DNA from: Methanobacterium sp. UBA176
GTDB lineage: Archaea; Methanobacteriota; Methanobacteria; Methanobacteriales; Methanobacteriaceae
Assembly (NCBI GenBank): GCA_002505765.1
Contig: DAVZ01000056.1
Location: forward strand, 1-27,109
Direction of reading: 5' to 3'
DNA length: 27,109 bases
Made by a program: the position numbers and the translations under genes. A model generated the notes under the pieces. It did not search any database. It worked only from the letters and a program-made list of their open reading frames with translations, and was not told the DNA's origin. Of this stretch, positions 8,016-16,335 are shown piece by piece (position 1 is the stretch's first letter; each line of letters starts with the position of its first letter).

Positions 8016-9170
8016 ATGCTTAAAGTAATTTCTGCAAATAGGGCTATTGCTGAGTCTGTTAGGCTTAGTAAGCCTAAAGTAGTTCCGGTTTACCCAATAA
8101 CTCCCCAGACATCAATTTCAGAATATTTAGCTCAATTTGTTGCTGACGGAGATCTTTCTGCAGAGTACATAAAAGTAGAATCAGAGCACTCTGCAATGAG
8201 TGCAGCAATAGGTGCTTCTGCAACAGGTATTAGAGTATTTACAGCAACAGCATCTCAGGGATTAGCTCTGATGCACGAAATGTTATTTTCCGCTGCTGGT
8301 TTGAGAAATCCTATTGTAATGGGAAATGCAAACAGAGCATTATCAGCACCATTAAGCATATGGAACGATCAACAAGATTCTATTTCTGAAAGGGACACTG
8401 GATGGTTGCAATTTTATGCCGAAAATGCTCAGGAAGCACTTGATTTTGTATTACAGGCATATAAAATTTCTGAAAATGAAAAAGTTCTGCTTCCAAGCAT
8501 GGTTTGCGTAGACGGATTTATACTAACTCACACTGTCGAACCGGTGGATGTTCCTTCACAGGAAGAAGTAGATGAGTTCTTGCCTGAATATAAACCAAAA
8601 CATTCGTATCTTGATCCTGAAGACCCAATGTCACTGGGAACATTTACAGATCCAAATTATTACATGGAAGCACGATACGCCATGGAAGTAGCAATGCAAG
8701 CGTCAAAAGACGTTATAAGGAGTGTTAACAAGGATTTTGCTGAAAAATTCGGACGTGAATATGGATTTATTGAAAATTACATGTGCGATGACGCTGAAAT
8801 AATCCTTGTAGCAATGGGGTCAATCTGCGGTACAGTAAAGGACGCTATAGATACTTTAAGGGAACAGGGACAAAAAATTGGTCTACTTAAAATAATAGCA
8901 TTCAGACCATTCCCTAAGGATGAAATTTATGAGACGGTAAAAAATGCCCATAGAATAGCTGTTTTAGATAAAAATATATCCTTTGGTATTGGAGGGGTTT
9001 TATTCAACGAAATAAAAGCTAAAATGGATGTAGATATCAGAGGATTTATATTAGGTCTGGGTGGACGTGATGTATCTCCAGAAGATATTAAAAAAATTGT
9101 AGATATAACTAAAACTTCAACCGAAAGTGATAAAATTAACTGGATTGGACTCAAAGAGGAGGAAATTTAA
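8016..9170 (+). CDS. porA: pyruvate:ferredoxin oxidoreductase alpha subunit
   Basis: A 384-residue subunit with the pyrimidine-binding domain of thiamine pyrophosphate enzymes and the transketolase-C-like domain. Visible marks are VYPITPQTSISEYLAQF near the N-terminus, ESEHSAMSAAIGAS, TATASQGLALMHE, and NRALSAPLSIWNDQQDS. The C-terminal half contains IGLLKIIAFRPFP and IAVLDKNISFGIGG, as in POR alpha. With PorB it forms the TPP site where acetyl-CoA and carbon dioxide combine. The GAGGAGG ribosome site of porB lies inside its final codons. The length is normal. Confidence 0.93.
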   Translation: MLKVISANRAIAESVRLSKPKVVPVYPITPQTSISEYLAQFVADGDLSAEYIKVESEHSAMSAAIGASATGIRVFTATASQGLALMHEMLFSAAGLRNPIVMGNANRALSAPLSIWNDQQDSISERDTGWLQFYAENAQEALDFVLQAYKISENEKVLLPSMVCVDGFILTHTVEPVDVPSQEEVDEFLPEYKPKHSYLDPEDPMSLGTFTDPNYYMEARYAMEVAMQASKDVIRSVNKDFAEKFGREYGFIENYMCDDAEIILVAMGSICGTVKDAIDTLREQGQKIGLLKIIAFRPFPKDEIYETVKNAHRIAVLDKNISFGIGGVLFNEIKAKMDVDIRGFILGLGGRDVSPEDIKKIVDITKTSTESDKINWIGLKEEEI

Positions 9171-9171
9171 A

Positions 9172-10038
9172 ATGGAAATACCTGAACAAGAATTTCTTGC
9201 CCCAGGACATAGAGGATGCGCAGGATGTGGTGCTACTGTTGCTGTAAGGCTTGCACTTAAAATGCTTGGTCCAAACACTGTAGCAGTATCTTCTACCGGA
9301 TGTTTAGAGGTAATTACATCTCAATACCCCGAAACTGCATGGGAAATTCCATGGATTCATGTTGCATTCGAGAACGCTGCGGCAGTAGCTTCTGGAGTTG
9401 AAAGAGCTCTTAAATCTCAAGGTAAGGATGATGTTAATGTAGTTGCCTTTGCTGGAGACGGTGGAACAGCTGATATTGGATTTCAAGCATTATCTGGAGC
9501 AATGGAAAGAGGACACAACATAATTTATATATGTTACGATAACGAAGCTTACATGAACACAGGGGTTCAAAGAAGCGGTGCAACACCATACGGTGCATCT
9601 ACAACAACATCACCTGCAGGGAAAAAAAGCTTTGGAGAAGATAAGCCTAAGAAAAATCTTCCAATGATAATGGCAGCCCATGGTGTGCCCTACGTTGCAA
9701 CAGCATCAATCTCCTACCCTGAAGATTTCATGAAAAAAGTTAAAAAGGCGGGTGAAACTGAAGGGCCTGCTTATATTCACGTTCACCAGCCATGTACAAC
9801 AGGATGGGGTTATGATCCCTCAAAAACTATAGAACTTGGGAGATTGGCTGTTGATACAGGTGCATGGATACTTTATGAGATTGTTGATGGAGAATTTAAG
9901 GTAACATACAGACCACTTCAAAGAAAACCTGTAAATGAATACTTAAATGCACAAAAAAGGTTTAAACACCTTGCAGACGAAGAAAAAGAGAAAATACAAA
10001 ATTATGTTAATCAAGTATGTGCTGAACTGAAAATATAA
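9172..10038 (+). CDS. porB: pyruvate:ferredoxin oxidoreductase beta subunit (TPP-binding)
   Basis: A 288-residue subunit holding the TPP pyrophosphate site and one [4Fe-4S] cluster. APGHRGCAGCGATVAVRLAL at the N-terminus carries the first cluster cysteines. The TPP motif starts at FAGDGGTADIG and ends in YDNEAYMNTGVQ, and HVHQPCTTGWGY supplies the late cysteine; these are POR-beta hallmarks. The start is at 9172: GAGGAGG at 9156-9162 is nine bases upstream, and the longer in-frame reading would only re-read the end of porA. It is followed after 13 bases by porE. Confidence 0.93.
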   Translation: MEIPEQEFLAPGHRGCAGCGATVAVRLALKMLGPNTVAVSSTGCLEVITSQYPETAWEIPWIHVAFENAAAVASGVERALKSQGKDDVNVVAFAGDGGTADIGFQALSGAMERGHNIIYICYDNEAYMNTGVQRSGATPYGASTTTSPAGKKSFGEDKPKKNLPMIMAAHGVPYVATASISYPEDFMKKVKKAGETEGPAYIHVHQPCTTGWGYDPSKTIELGRLAVDTGAWILYEIVDGEFKVTYRPLQRKPVNEYLNAQKRFKHLADEEKEKIQNYVNQVCAELKI

Positions 10039-10051
10039 GGGGGTTAAAGTC

Positions 10052-10546
10052 TTGGAAAAGATACTTATTCAACCAGAGATTTGCGACGGCTGCATGGATT
10101 GTGAAGAAGCCTGTAAAGAACTTCAAGGCACTTCATGTATAATGATCAGAGAAGTAGAAGGTTCTTACTACCCAATAATATGTCAGCACTGTGAAGACGC
10201 TCCCTGTGAGAGAATATGCCCTACTGGAGCCATGGGAAGATCTGAAATTAACCATGAAAAGTGCATTGGATGCTCTCTGTGCATGCTCATCTGCCCATTT
10301 GGTTCCATTTCAATGCATGATAGGAAATCGTATAAATGCAGCCAGTGTAAGGATTTTGATACACCCGCATGTATTAAAGCTTGTTCAAGGAGGGCTATAA
10401 CTCTTGTAGATGCTGAAATGATGAAGCTTGAAAAACAGACAAAACACATTGAAAAGATTGCAGGGATCAATAAAAAGTCCAAAAAGAAAACTGGCCTTGT
10501 TGATGTTTTAACTCACGATACAAGGGCAAAGGATGCTCTTAAATAG
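10052..10546 (+). CDS. porE: POR-associated 4Fe-4S ferredoxin-like protein PorE
   Basis: A 164-residue soluble electron carrier with several iron-sulfur motifs: CDGCMDCEEAC, CQHCEDAPCERICPTGA, CIGCSLCMLICPFG, and CSQCKDFDTPACIKAC. The arrangement is that of HycB/NrfC-type ferredoxin domains. In methanogens this gene and the next are attached to the por operon; in Methanococcus maripaludis porE and porF are needed for normal anabolic POR function, probably as electron donors. Translation starts at TTG 10052, with GGGGG at 10039-10043 eight bases upstream. A lysine-rich tail follows the cluster region. Confidence 0.88.
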   Translation: MEKILIQPEICDGCMDCEEACKELQGTSCIMIREVEGSYYPIICQHCEDAPCERICPTGAMGRSEINHEKCIGCSLCMLICPFGSISMHDRKSYKCSQCKDFDTPACIKACSRRAITLVDAEMMKLEKQTKHIEKIAGINKKSKKKTGLVDVLTHDTRAKDALK

Positions 10547-10556
10547 GAGGCAGAAG

Positions 10557-10997
10557 ATGAAAGAATTAGTTTCACGACCCGAACTCTGCGAAGAATGCGA
10601 TAAATGTGAAAGAGAATGCCCTCAAAACGCTATAAGGGTTATTAACGGCGTAGTAATCCATTGTTTACACTGTGCACCTGATAGAGCTCCATGTCTTGGT
10701 ATCTGTCCAGAAGAGGCCATTGAAGAGATTGACGGTGCAATTGTCATTGACGAAGATGTCTGTATAGGTTGCGGTCTCTGCAGAGATGCCTGTCCTATTG
10801 GGGCCATTCATATGGATGAAACTGGCATTGCAAAGAAATGTAATTTGTGTATTAACCAGGAAAACCAGGAAACTCCACTTTGCGTTTTAACATGCCCTAC
10901 AGGCGGTTTATGCACAGATTCAGAAGAAATGGCTTCAGATAAGCGTGAAAAAGTTGCTAAAGAACTGGAAAGGCTTAAGATGATTATGAAATACTGA
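10557..10997 (+). CDS. porF: POR-associated 4Fe-4S ferredoxin-like protein PorF
   Basis: A 146-residue iron-sulfur protein paralogous to PorE, with CEECDKCERECPQNA, CLHCAPDRAPCLGICPEEA, CIGCGLCRDACPIGA, and a last CNLCINQE...CVLTCPTGG. The start is chosen at 10557 because AGGAGG at 10545-10550 is six bases before this ATG and covers the stop of porE; an earlier in-frame start would overlap porE. It is the last gene of the por operon: T-rich stretches follow within about 70 bases. It probably passes electrons from a hydrogenase-linked ferredoxin pool to POR; the exact partner is not visible. Confidence 0.88.
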   Translation: MKELVSRPELCEECDKCERECPQNAIRVINGVVIHCLHCAPDRAPCLGICPEEAIEEIDGAIVIDEDVCIGCGLCRDACPIGAIHMDETGIAKKCNLCINQENQETPLCVLTCPTGGLCTDSEEMASDKREKVAKELERLKMIMKY

Positions 10998-11013
10998 TTA
11001 AGCCCCAAATTAA

Positions 11014-11067
11014 TTTTTTAATAATTTAAATCAGTTAGTTTTTTCAGTTACTATTTTTCTTTTTTTA
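11014..11067 (+). terminator. oligo-T terminator region of the por operon
   Basis: Four T runs (11014-11019, 11039-11044, 11054-11058, 11060-11067) lie between the porF stop and the next promoter, the usual pattern for archaeal termination without a hairpin. Confidence 0.55.
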
Positions 11068-11074
11068 AACAAAA

Positions 11075-11082
11075 TTTATAAG
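11075..11082 (+). promoter_or_regulatory. TATA box of the fumarate hydratase gene
   Basis: TTTATAAG after an A-rich BRE-like stretch; it predicts a transcript start near 11104, leaving about ten bases of leader. A closer TTTAAATA at 11091-11098 would start transcription inside the gene and is less likely to be used. Confidence 0.45.
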
Positions 11083-11114
11083 GATTTGTCTTTAAATAAA
11101 GTTTGGATGATACC

Positions 11115-11954
11115 ATGATTTCTCAAAGTACCATAGAAAATACAATTTTTAATCTATTCAAAGAAGCAGTGATCAGGCTTCCAGAGGATGTGAAAATTGC
11201 ACTCCAAGATGCCTATAAAAAGGAGGATCAGGAGATTGCCAGGTTAAATCTTAAAGCTATCCTCGATAATATTGAAGCAGCCCAAAAAATGGGGGTTCCA
11301 ATGTGCCAGGATACAGGTCTCCCCATTGTTTTTGTTAAACTTGGCAGGGTTGAAGTTGAAAATCTCTATCAAGGGATTAGGAAAGGAGTTGAAAAAGCAA
11401 CAGAAGAGGTTCCTCTCCGGCCAAATGTGGTGGATCCATTAACAAGGGAAAATACTGGCACCAATACAGGTAATTTAATCCCCCAAATTGATATTGAACT
11501 TATTGATGATGAAATTATTGAATTAACTGTTTTTCCAAAGGGTATAGGTTCTGAAAACAACAACGCTCTTAAAATGGCCCTGCCTGGTGAAGGGATAAAA
11601 GGAATAAAAAGATTTGTTCTGGATACTGTAACTGCTGCAGGAGGAAAGCCATGCCCTCCAATAATTGTAGGTGTTGGAATTGGTGGATCGTCAGATATGG
11701 CCATGAAAATTGCAAAAAAGGCATTACTTGGAAAGGTTGGAGAGAGAAATCCAGATAAACAGATTGCAGAGCTTGAAAATGATATTTTACGCCAGATAAA
11801 TGAGACCGGGATTGGTCCAATGGGTCTTGGTGGTAAAACTACTGCTCTTGATGTGAAGATTCTTACTGCAGATACACACACTGCAGGACTTCCTATTGGC
11901 GTATGCATCCAGTGCTGGGCTGAAAGACATGCTACTGCAGTTATAAAGCCATAA
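11115..11954 (+). CDS. fumA: class I fumarate hydratase, alpha subunit (N-terminal domain)
   Basis: A 279-residue Fe-S hydro-lyase subunit that adds water to fumarate, or removes it from malate, in the incomplete TCA route of methanogens. Signatures: VPMCQDTGLPIVFVKLG with the first cluster cysteine, FPKGIGSENNNALKM, GGKPCPP, GIGGSSDMAMKIAKKA, GPMGLGGKTTALDVKI, and a C-terminal CIQCW. It is only the alpha half; the beta half (C-terminal domain) is not in the window and must be elsewhere if the enzyme is complete. The related L(+)-tartrate dehydratase alpha is an alternative but unlikely in this setting. The start at 11115 has GGATGAT three bases upstream; a TTG four codons earlier is possible. 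Confidence 0.87.
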   Translation: MISQSTIENTIFNLFKEAVIRLPEDVKIALQDAYKKEDQEIARLNLKAILDNIEAAQKMGVPMCQDTGLPIVFVKLGRVEVENLYQGIRKGVEKATEEVPLRPNVVDPLTRENTGTNTGNLIPQIDIELIDDEIIELTVFPKGIGSENNNALKMALPGEGIKGIKRFVLDTVTAAGGKPCPPIIVGVGIGGSSDMAMKIAKKALLGKVGERNPDKQIAELENDILRQINETGIGPMGLGGKTTALDVKILTADTHTAGLPIGVCIQCWAERHATAVIKP

Positions 11955-12039
11955 AATGTCGTAATAAAATAAAGTTTAATTAACTAAAATAACTAATTAT
12001 TATTAAGAAAAATGAATTAGTATCTTTAAAAAAAGAATT

Positions 12040-12086
12040 TATAATTCTATTTTTCCTTTAAATGTAAAAATTGCTTAAAAAAGAGA
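12040..12086. terminator. bidirectional oligo-T terminator between fumA and the winged-helix gene
   Basis: The plus strand has T runs at about 12050-12054 and 12057-12059 after fumA. The minus strand has T-rich stretches at 12077-12082 and 12066-12070 just after the stop of the small gene read the other way. Confidence 0.4.
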
Positions 12087-12087
12087 A

Positions 12088-12309
12088 TCATTTGCTGTTT
12101 TTATCAGTTTTTTTCAGATTAAAAAAGGTTTTAGATTCAATAAGTCCCTGAGTTTCTAGGTCATACATTAAATGCATTATTATTACATATTCCTGCCCAG
12201 TATAATCAGATAACTCTTTAATGGAAACATTTTCATTTCTGTTCAAATAATCAATGGCGTTCATGGTTAATTCCTTTTTTAAATTGTGATTTTTCCATTT
12301 TGCATCCAT
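12088..12309 (-). CDS. small winged-helix DNA-binding-like protein
   Basis: A short charged protein (73 residues from the chosen start) not placed in a named family. Residues from AIDYLNRNENVSIKELSDYTG through EYVIIMHLMYDLETQGLIESK fit a winged helix: helix 1, SIKEL as helix 2, a recognition helix, then the wing strand IESKTFFNL. It is probably a small transcription regulator. The start at 12309 has GGAG nine bases upstream; ATG 12324 or TTG 12339 in frame are also possible. Its promoter carries a perfect TACACT-N3-AGTGTA dyad at the expected transcript start, suggesting self-repression. The same dyad precedes the gene at 22096. It is transcribed toward fumA. Confidence 0.65.
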   Translation of the reverse strand: MDAKWKNHNLKKELTMNAIDYLNRNENVSIKELSDYTGQEYVIIMHLMYDLETQGLIESKTFFNLKKTDKNSK

Positions 12310-12367
12310 ATTATCAATCTCCATTTCCTGTTTGAACAATTTATTATTCTCTTTTCGTGTTTTATTT

Positions 12368-12382
12368 TACACTTGAAGTGTA
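12368..12382. promoter_or_regulatory. perfect 6-3-6 dyad operator TACACT-TGA-AGTGTA
   Basis: Fifteen bases with perfect symmetry in both hexamers. It lies where transcription from the minus-strand TATA box at 12395-12402 should start, about 60 bases before the winged-helix gene, so a bound protein would block it. An identical dyad apart from the three centre bases is at 22042-22056. Confidence 0.6.
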
Positions 12383-12394
12383 TGTCTCAAGGGG

Positions 12395-12402
12395 TATATA
12401 TT
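12395..12402 (-). promoter_or_regulatory. TATA box of the winged-helix gene
   Basis: The minus strand reads AATATATA. The predicted transcript start, about 12371-12375, falls inside the dyad operator. Confidence 0.5.
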
Positions 12403-12944
12403 ATTTTGTATTTCGATAGAAGGTTAAATTAAAAATTTATTGAATAACTAAATACGCAATAATACTACTCATAAAACAATAAATAGTATTCCCCCAACCT
12501 TATTTAATGATATTTTATCTCCTTAAAGGCAGTGGCAGTAATAAAAGTAAATAGGGGAATTTTGCAATTAGAGGAAATACAACAGAAGCTTCACCAGATT
12601 GAGGGCGTAATAATAGAATAATTGCCCTAAATGTGCTGCACATCACCTTCTAAAGCTATAAATACCTGACTGGCCGTGCTCACATTTGCTAATTGATCAT
12701 GTCATTGCTGAGTAATGAATACCCAGTATTCAGCTTATTATGAAACTTCTTATATATGATGCAGGGTTGGATTTGCACCTTTAAGACCTAATTTACCAAA
12801 GATTGGGGCATAATCCAAACAAAAAAAAAGCGGTTTATTAATGCAGATGTAATAATTCAAGATAATATCTCAAAAATTAGTTCAAATGGATTAATTAAGA
12901 TAAATCCTGAAAAAGAAAATAATAATTTAACTCATTACTAAATT
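12403..12944. other. gene-free stretch with possible coding relics
   Basis: No intact gene was found. On the plus strand a 30-codon open piece at 12529-12621 (VIKVNRG, then LEEIQQKLHQIEGV) and a 39-codon piece at 12822-12941 (ADVIIQDNISKISSNGLIKINP) read like natural protein but have no start or family match; on the minus strand LDYAPIFGKLGLKGANPTL near 12760-12820 also looks protein-like. GAATAC-cca-GTATTC at 12717-12731 could form a small hairpin. The stretch may be the remains of one or more genes. Confidence 0.3.
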
Positions 12945-13601
12945 CTATGGTTTTTCGCATGTTATCATGAAGATGGTTCTATCTCCAATGCTCACTGCAC
13001 GGTCTGCGGTTCGCTCAAGGAATCTTGCAACAAAAAGAAGATATATCATATAGGATATTGAATCCTTGTCCTTGAACATGATTTTTGTGATGTTATTAAG
13101 AGTTTGATCAAACAAATCGTCAACATTGTCGTCGTCTTGCCTTAATTCCCGTGCCATGTTCATATTCTGGTCTAAAAATGCATAAAGACCTTTACTGACC
13201 ATCATCTGAACAATATTGGACATGTGCGTTAGATCTTCTAATGTTCTCTCTGGAAGTTCATGTCCCTTTATTTCTTTAGCCACTTCAGTGATGTTTACTG
13301 CTAAATTTGCCATTCTGTTTAAATGACTTCCAACTTTAATACATGCTTCAATAAACCTTAAATCCTTAGCAACAGGCTGTTCAGATGCAATTATACCCAT
13401 ACATTTTCTTTCTAAAAAAAAATTCATTTCGTCAATTTTTTTAGCTGATTCATTGACCTTTTTCAACGTTTCTTTATCAAACTGGATTAAAATTTTAAAG
13501 GCATCTTTCTGCGCCTTAAGGGCCATTTGACCCATTTCTTCTACTTCTTCTTTTAATTCCCTTAATTTCTTTCTAAATCTCACTCTTGGGTATCTTTTCA
13601 T
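12945..13601 (-). CDS. phoU: PhoU family phosphate uptake regulator
   Basis: A 218-residue all-helical cytosolic protein of the PhoU family, last gene of the pst cluster, expected to restrain the PstSCAB transporter when phosphate is plentiful. The two-fold repeat of three-helix bundles is visible. The second repeat has a near-normal metal motif (FLERTADRAVSIGDR), but the first reads HLNRMANLAVN, where the acidic residues of the usual E-x-x-x-D are asparagines. The start is set at 13601 because AAGGTGGG lies three bases upstream; an in-frame ATG eight codons earlier has no such site. A second, longer PhoU with a DNA-binding head lies at 19234-20145. Confidence 0.9.
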   Translation of the reverse strand: MKRYPRVRFRKKLRELKEEVEEMGQMALKAQKDAFKILIQFDKETLKKVNESAKKIDEMNFFLERKCMGIIASEQPVAKDLRFIEACIKVGSHLNRMANLAVNITEVAKEIKGHELPERTLEDLTHMSNIVQMMVSKGLYAFLDQNMNMARELRQDDDNVDDLFDQTLNNITKIMFKDKDSISYMIYLLFVARFLERTADRAVSIGDRTIFMITCEKP

Positions 13602-13634
13602 TTTCCCACCTTTCTGTGAAAACATATTATTAAA

Positions 13635-14390
13635 TTAACCAAATCTACCGGTGATATAATCCTCTGTACGCTTATCTTCAGGTTCTAAGAATAATTTATC
13701 TGTAAGACCACTTTCAACAATTTCACCATGTAAAAAGAATGCTGTATGCTTAGAAACCCTTGTAGCCTGTTGCATGTTGTGTGTAACAATAATTATTGTA
13801 AATTCATTCTTTAATTTGTGAATCAGGTCTTCTATTTTGGTTGTTGAAATTGGATCTAATGCTGAACACGGTTCATCCATTAAAATAACTTCAGGATTTA
13901 CAGCAATTGTTCTTGCAATACACAATCGCTGCTGCTGACCGCCTGAAAGACCCATAGCAGACATATCCAACTTATCCTTAACCTCATCCCATAATGCAGC
14001 TGCTTTTAAACTTTCTTCAACCCTTTCTTTAAGGAGTTCTTTATTACTCATTCCATGAGTTTTCAATCCATAGGCTACATTTTCAAATATTGATTTAGGA
14101 AAAGGATTGGGCTTCTGGAAAACCATACCTATTCTTTTCCTAACTTCAACTACGTCAACTTTAGAGTCGTAAATATCTTCATCATCGAGTTTTACAGTTC
14201 CGCTCATTTTAAATGTGTCAATCAAATCATTCATCCGATTTAAAGTACGTATAAATGTTGATTTACCACATCCGGAAGGTCCAATTAGGGATGTAACAGT
14301 TTTTTCATGAATTTTGAGATTTACATCTTTCAAGATATGAGCTTCGTCAAAATAAACATTTAAATCAATTGATTCCATTTTATATTTCAT
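13635..14390 (-). CDS. pstB: phosphate ABC transporter ATP-binding protein
   Basis: A 251-residue ATPase of the high-affinity phosphate importer, bound to the inner face of the PstA/PstC channel. All ABC motifs are present: Walker A GPSGCGKST, Q-loop MVFQKPNPFP, signature LSGGQQQRLCIARTIA, Walker B VILMDEPCSALDP, and the switch histidine in IIVTHNMQQA. The PstB-specific NRMNDL and FQKPNPFPKSIF are seen. The length is normal. The gene begins one base after the pstA stop, so the two are likely coupled. An alternative start four codons in, at MESIDLNVYF, cannot be excluded. Confidence 0.95.
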   Translation of the reverse strand: MKYKMESIDLNVYFDEAHILKDVNLKIHEKTVTSLIGPSGCGKSTFIRTLNRMNDLIDTFKMSGTVKLDDEDIYDSKVDVVEVRKRIGMVFQKPNPFPKSIFENVAYGLKTHGMSNKELLKERVEESLKAAALWDEVKDKLDMSAMGLSGGQQQRLCIARTIAVNPEVILMDEPCSALDPISTTKIEDLIHKLKNEFTIIIVTHNMQQATRVSKHTAFFLHGEIVESGLTDKLFLEPEDKRTEDYITGRFG

Positions 14391-14391
14391 T

Positions 14392-15243
14392 TTATCGTCC
14401 CATCATTCTTTTAATATATCTTTCAACCATTATATTAGTTACAATTGTAATTCCAAGTAGTATAATTATGAGGGCTGCGGCAGTTCCAAAAGCATTTTCT
14501 AATGATATACCCTCTGTTGCCAGAATATAAAGGTGCAATGGGAGAGGTCTTGCCGGATCAAAAATAGATTCAGGAATGGTTAAAGCAGCACCCACTGTAT
14601 ATAAAATTGCAGCGGTCTCCTCAATAGCTCTTGCCATTCCCAGAATAATCCCTGTAGTGATTCCAGGTAGCGCAGCAGGTAATACAACCTTATATACTGT
14701 TTGCCATTTAGTAGCACCTATTGCAAGACTTCCTTCTCTGTAAGAACGGGGAACTGCTTGTATAGATACTTCCGATGCACGCATGATTGTTGGAAGTGCC
14801 ATAAGAGCTAATGTAAGACCTCCTGATAATACACACCACCCCAAACCAAGGAAAACAACAAAAAAGGCCAGACCAAAGAGTCCGAATACAATTGATGGAA
14901 TAGAGGCAAGTGTTTCAGCACCAAATCTAATTGTTTTAACTATTTTTCCTTCACCAGCATATTCTTCAATGTAAACTGCTGCTAACACACCTAAAGGAGT
15001 GGCCACAATTACAGCTATTAAAGTTACATAGATAGTTGAAACTATCATGGGTAAAATTCCACCTTCTGCACCGGAATCAATAGGATCACCTAATATAAAT
15101 TCCAGACTGAAAGCAGGTAATCCCATTATAAGTATATAACCGACAATAATCAATAAAATGAGGATTGCTAGAAATCCTGCCGCCCAGAAGACGGATTTCA
15201 TGATCTTTTGAGAAATTTTTGGCGATATAAATCTAAGGTTCAA
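14392..15243 (-). CDS. pstA: phosphate ABC transporter permease PstA
   Basis: A 283-residue membrane permease with about six helices; with PstC it forms the phosphate channel. The EAA-like cytoplasmic loop that contacts PstB is visible around YREGSLAIGATKWQTVYKVVLPAALPGITTG, here split as REGSLAIGATKWQTV and VVLPAALPGI. FDPARPLPLHLYILATEG near the C-terminus is typical of PstA. The start codon is TTG, with GGAGGG six bases upstream. It lies 46 bases after pstC. Confidence 0.93.
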   Translation of the reverse strand: MNLRFISPKISQKIMKSVFWAAGFLAILILLIIVGYILIMGLPAFSLEFILGDPIDSGAEGGILPMIVSTIYVTLIAVIVATPLGVLAAVYIEEYAGEGKIVKTIRFGAETLASIPSIVFGLFGLAFFVVFLGLGWCVLSGGLTLALMALPTIMRASEVSIQAVPRSYREGSLAIGATKWQTVYKVVLPAALPGITTGIILGMARAIEETAAILYTVGAALTIPESIFDPARPLPLHLYILATEGISLENAFGTAAALIIILLGITIVTNIMVERYIKRMMGR

Positions 15244-15289
15244 TTTATTCCCTCCAGGAAGAATTAATTATCTTCATTCTGGGATAACA

Positions 15290-16165
15290 TCAGAGGTAAC
15301 CTCCACCAATGGTTACTCCCTTCTTATAATGTATATAATTAGTTACAACCAGCAGAATCACTATTAAAAAGAACAGGACAATACCTGTTGCAAACAGTGC
15401 GTTGTAGTGCAATCCCTGTGCGTAACCCATTTCAAGAGCTATATTCGCGGTTAATGCCCTTGCAGGATCGAATATTGAATTTGGAATTTTTGCTACATTT
15501 CCTGCTACCATAATAACTGCCATTGTTTCTCCGATAGCACGTCCTAAACCCAGAATAATCGCTGTAATTATTCCAGGTATTGCTGCAGGAATGAGAACGT
15601 TTTTTATAGTTTGCCACTGAGTAGCTCCTAATCCAAAGGAGGCTTCTTTGTATTCGTGGGGAATAGACCTTATTGCATCTTCAGCTATACTGGTTATTGT
15701 AGGAAGAATCATAACTGTAAGAATTAGGGATGCAGTAAGAATACTGAATCCAGATCCTCCAAACTGTTCTCTTATAACTGGTACAAGAACTATGAGTCCG
15801 AAAAATCCATATATTACAGATGGAATACCGGCTAATGCTTGTATTGTAGGTTTTAGAATCTTCCTCATGTTGCTAGGGGCAATTTCAGCCAGAAATATAG
15901 CACAGCAAAGAGATAATGGAACTGCAAATAGTAAAGATAGTCCTGTGATATAAAGTGATCCAACTATCATAGGCAGTACACCATAAAGGTCATGGCTTGG
16001 GGACCATTCTGTTCCAAATATAAAGTTAAAAAATCCCACAGCATCAATTGCTGGGAGACCTTCACCCCAAATAAAAGCAAGTATAAGGAAAATTATGATA
16101 ATTGATGATATCGCAGCTATGAATAAAGATTTTTCAATAAAAAATTCTTCCCATTTTCTTTGCAT
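15290..16165 (-). CDS. pstC: phosphate ABC transporter permease PstC
   Basis: A 291-residue membrane permease, paralogous to PstA, with about six helices and a short cytosolic N-terminus (MQRKWEEFFIEKSLF). The loop YKEASFGLGATQWQTI followed by VLIPAAIPGI is the PstB-contact motif, and LAGIPSVIYGFFGL is characteristic of PstC. AGGAG precedes the ATG. Unlike the usual pstS-pstC adjacency, 888 bases with a decayed gene separate it from pstS, and it has a likely promoter of its own near 16224. Confidence 0.93.
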   Translation of the reverse strand: MQRKWEEFFIEKSLFIAAISSIIIIFLILAFIWGEGLPAIDAVGFFNFIFGTEWSPSHDLYGVLPMIVGSLYITGLSLLFAVPLSLCCAIFLAEIAPSNMRKILKPTIQALAGIPSVIYGFFGLIVLVPVIREQFGGSGFSILTASLILTVMILPTITSIAEDAIRSIPHEYKEASFGLGATQWQTIKNVLIPAAIPGIITAIILGLGRAIGETMAVIMVAGNVAKIPNSIFDPARALTANIALEMGYAQGLHYNALFATGIVLFFLIVILLVVTNYIHYKKGVTIGGGYL

Positions 16166-16220
16166 TTTTAATTACTCCTGATATTAATTAGATTATTTGA
16201 AATTTTTTATTATTCATTAA

Positions 16221-16228
16221 TATATATT
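16221..16228 (-). promoter_or_regulatory. possible internal TATA box for pstCAB-phoU
   Basis: The minus strand reads AATATATA, predicting a start near 16198 and a leader of about 33 bases to pstC. It could let the permease genes be expressed without read-through from pstS across the decayed gene. Confidence 0.4.
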
Positions 16229-16335
16229 CCTATAAAATCAGACGGTATATTATTTGATATTATGGCAATATTTGGCGATGGGAGAGTTTAAAATATATTT
16301 CTATGTGGGTATTTTAATATTTTCCAAAGTATAAA

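Noticed and set aside
7217..10038. 2-oxoglutarate (Kor) or 2-oxoisovalerate (Vor) oxidoreductase instead of Por
   Set aside because: The attached porE and porF genes and the beta-subunit N-terminus (GCAGCGATVA) with a separate small delta and gamma favour pyruvate; still based on reading, not a tree.
11369..11908. 179-codon open frame on the minus strand
   Set aside because: Antisense shadow of the fumarate hydratase gene, whose family motifs are clear.
12717..12731. GAATAC-cca-GTATTC hairpin as a small RNA
   Set aside because: Too short and isolated; no promoter or T run at fitting distance.
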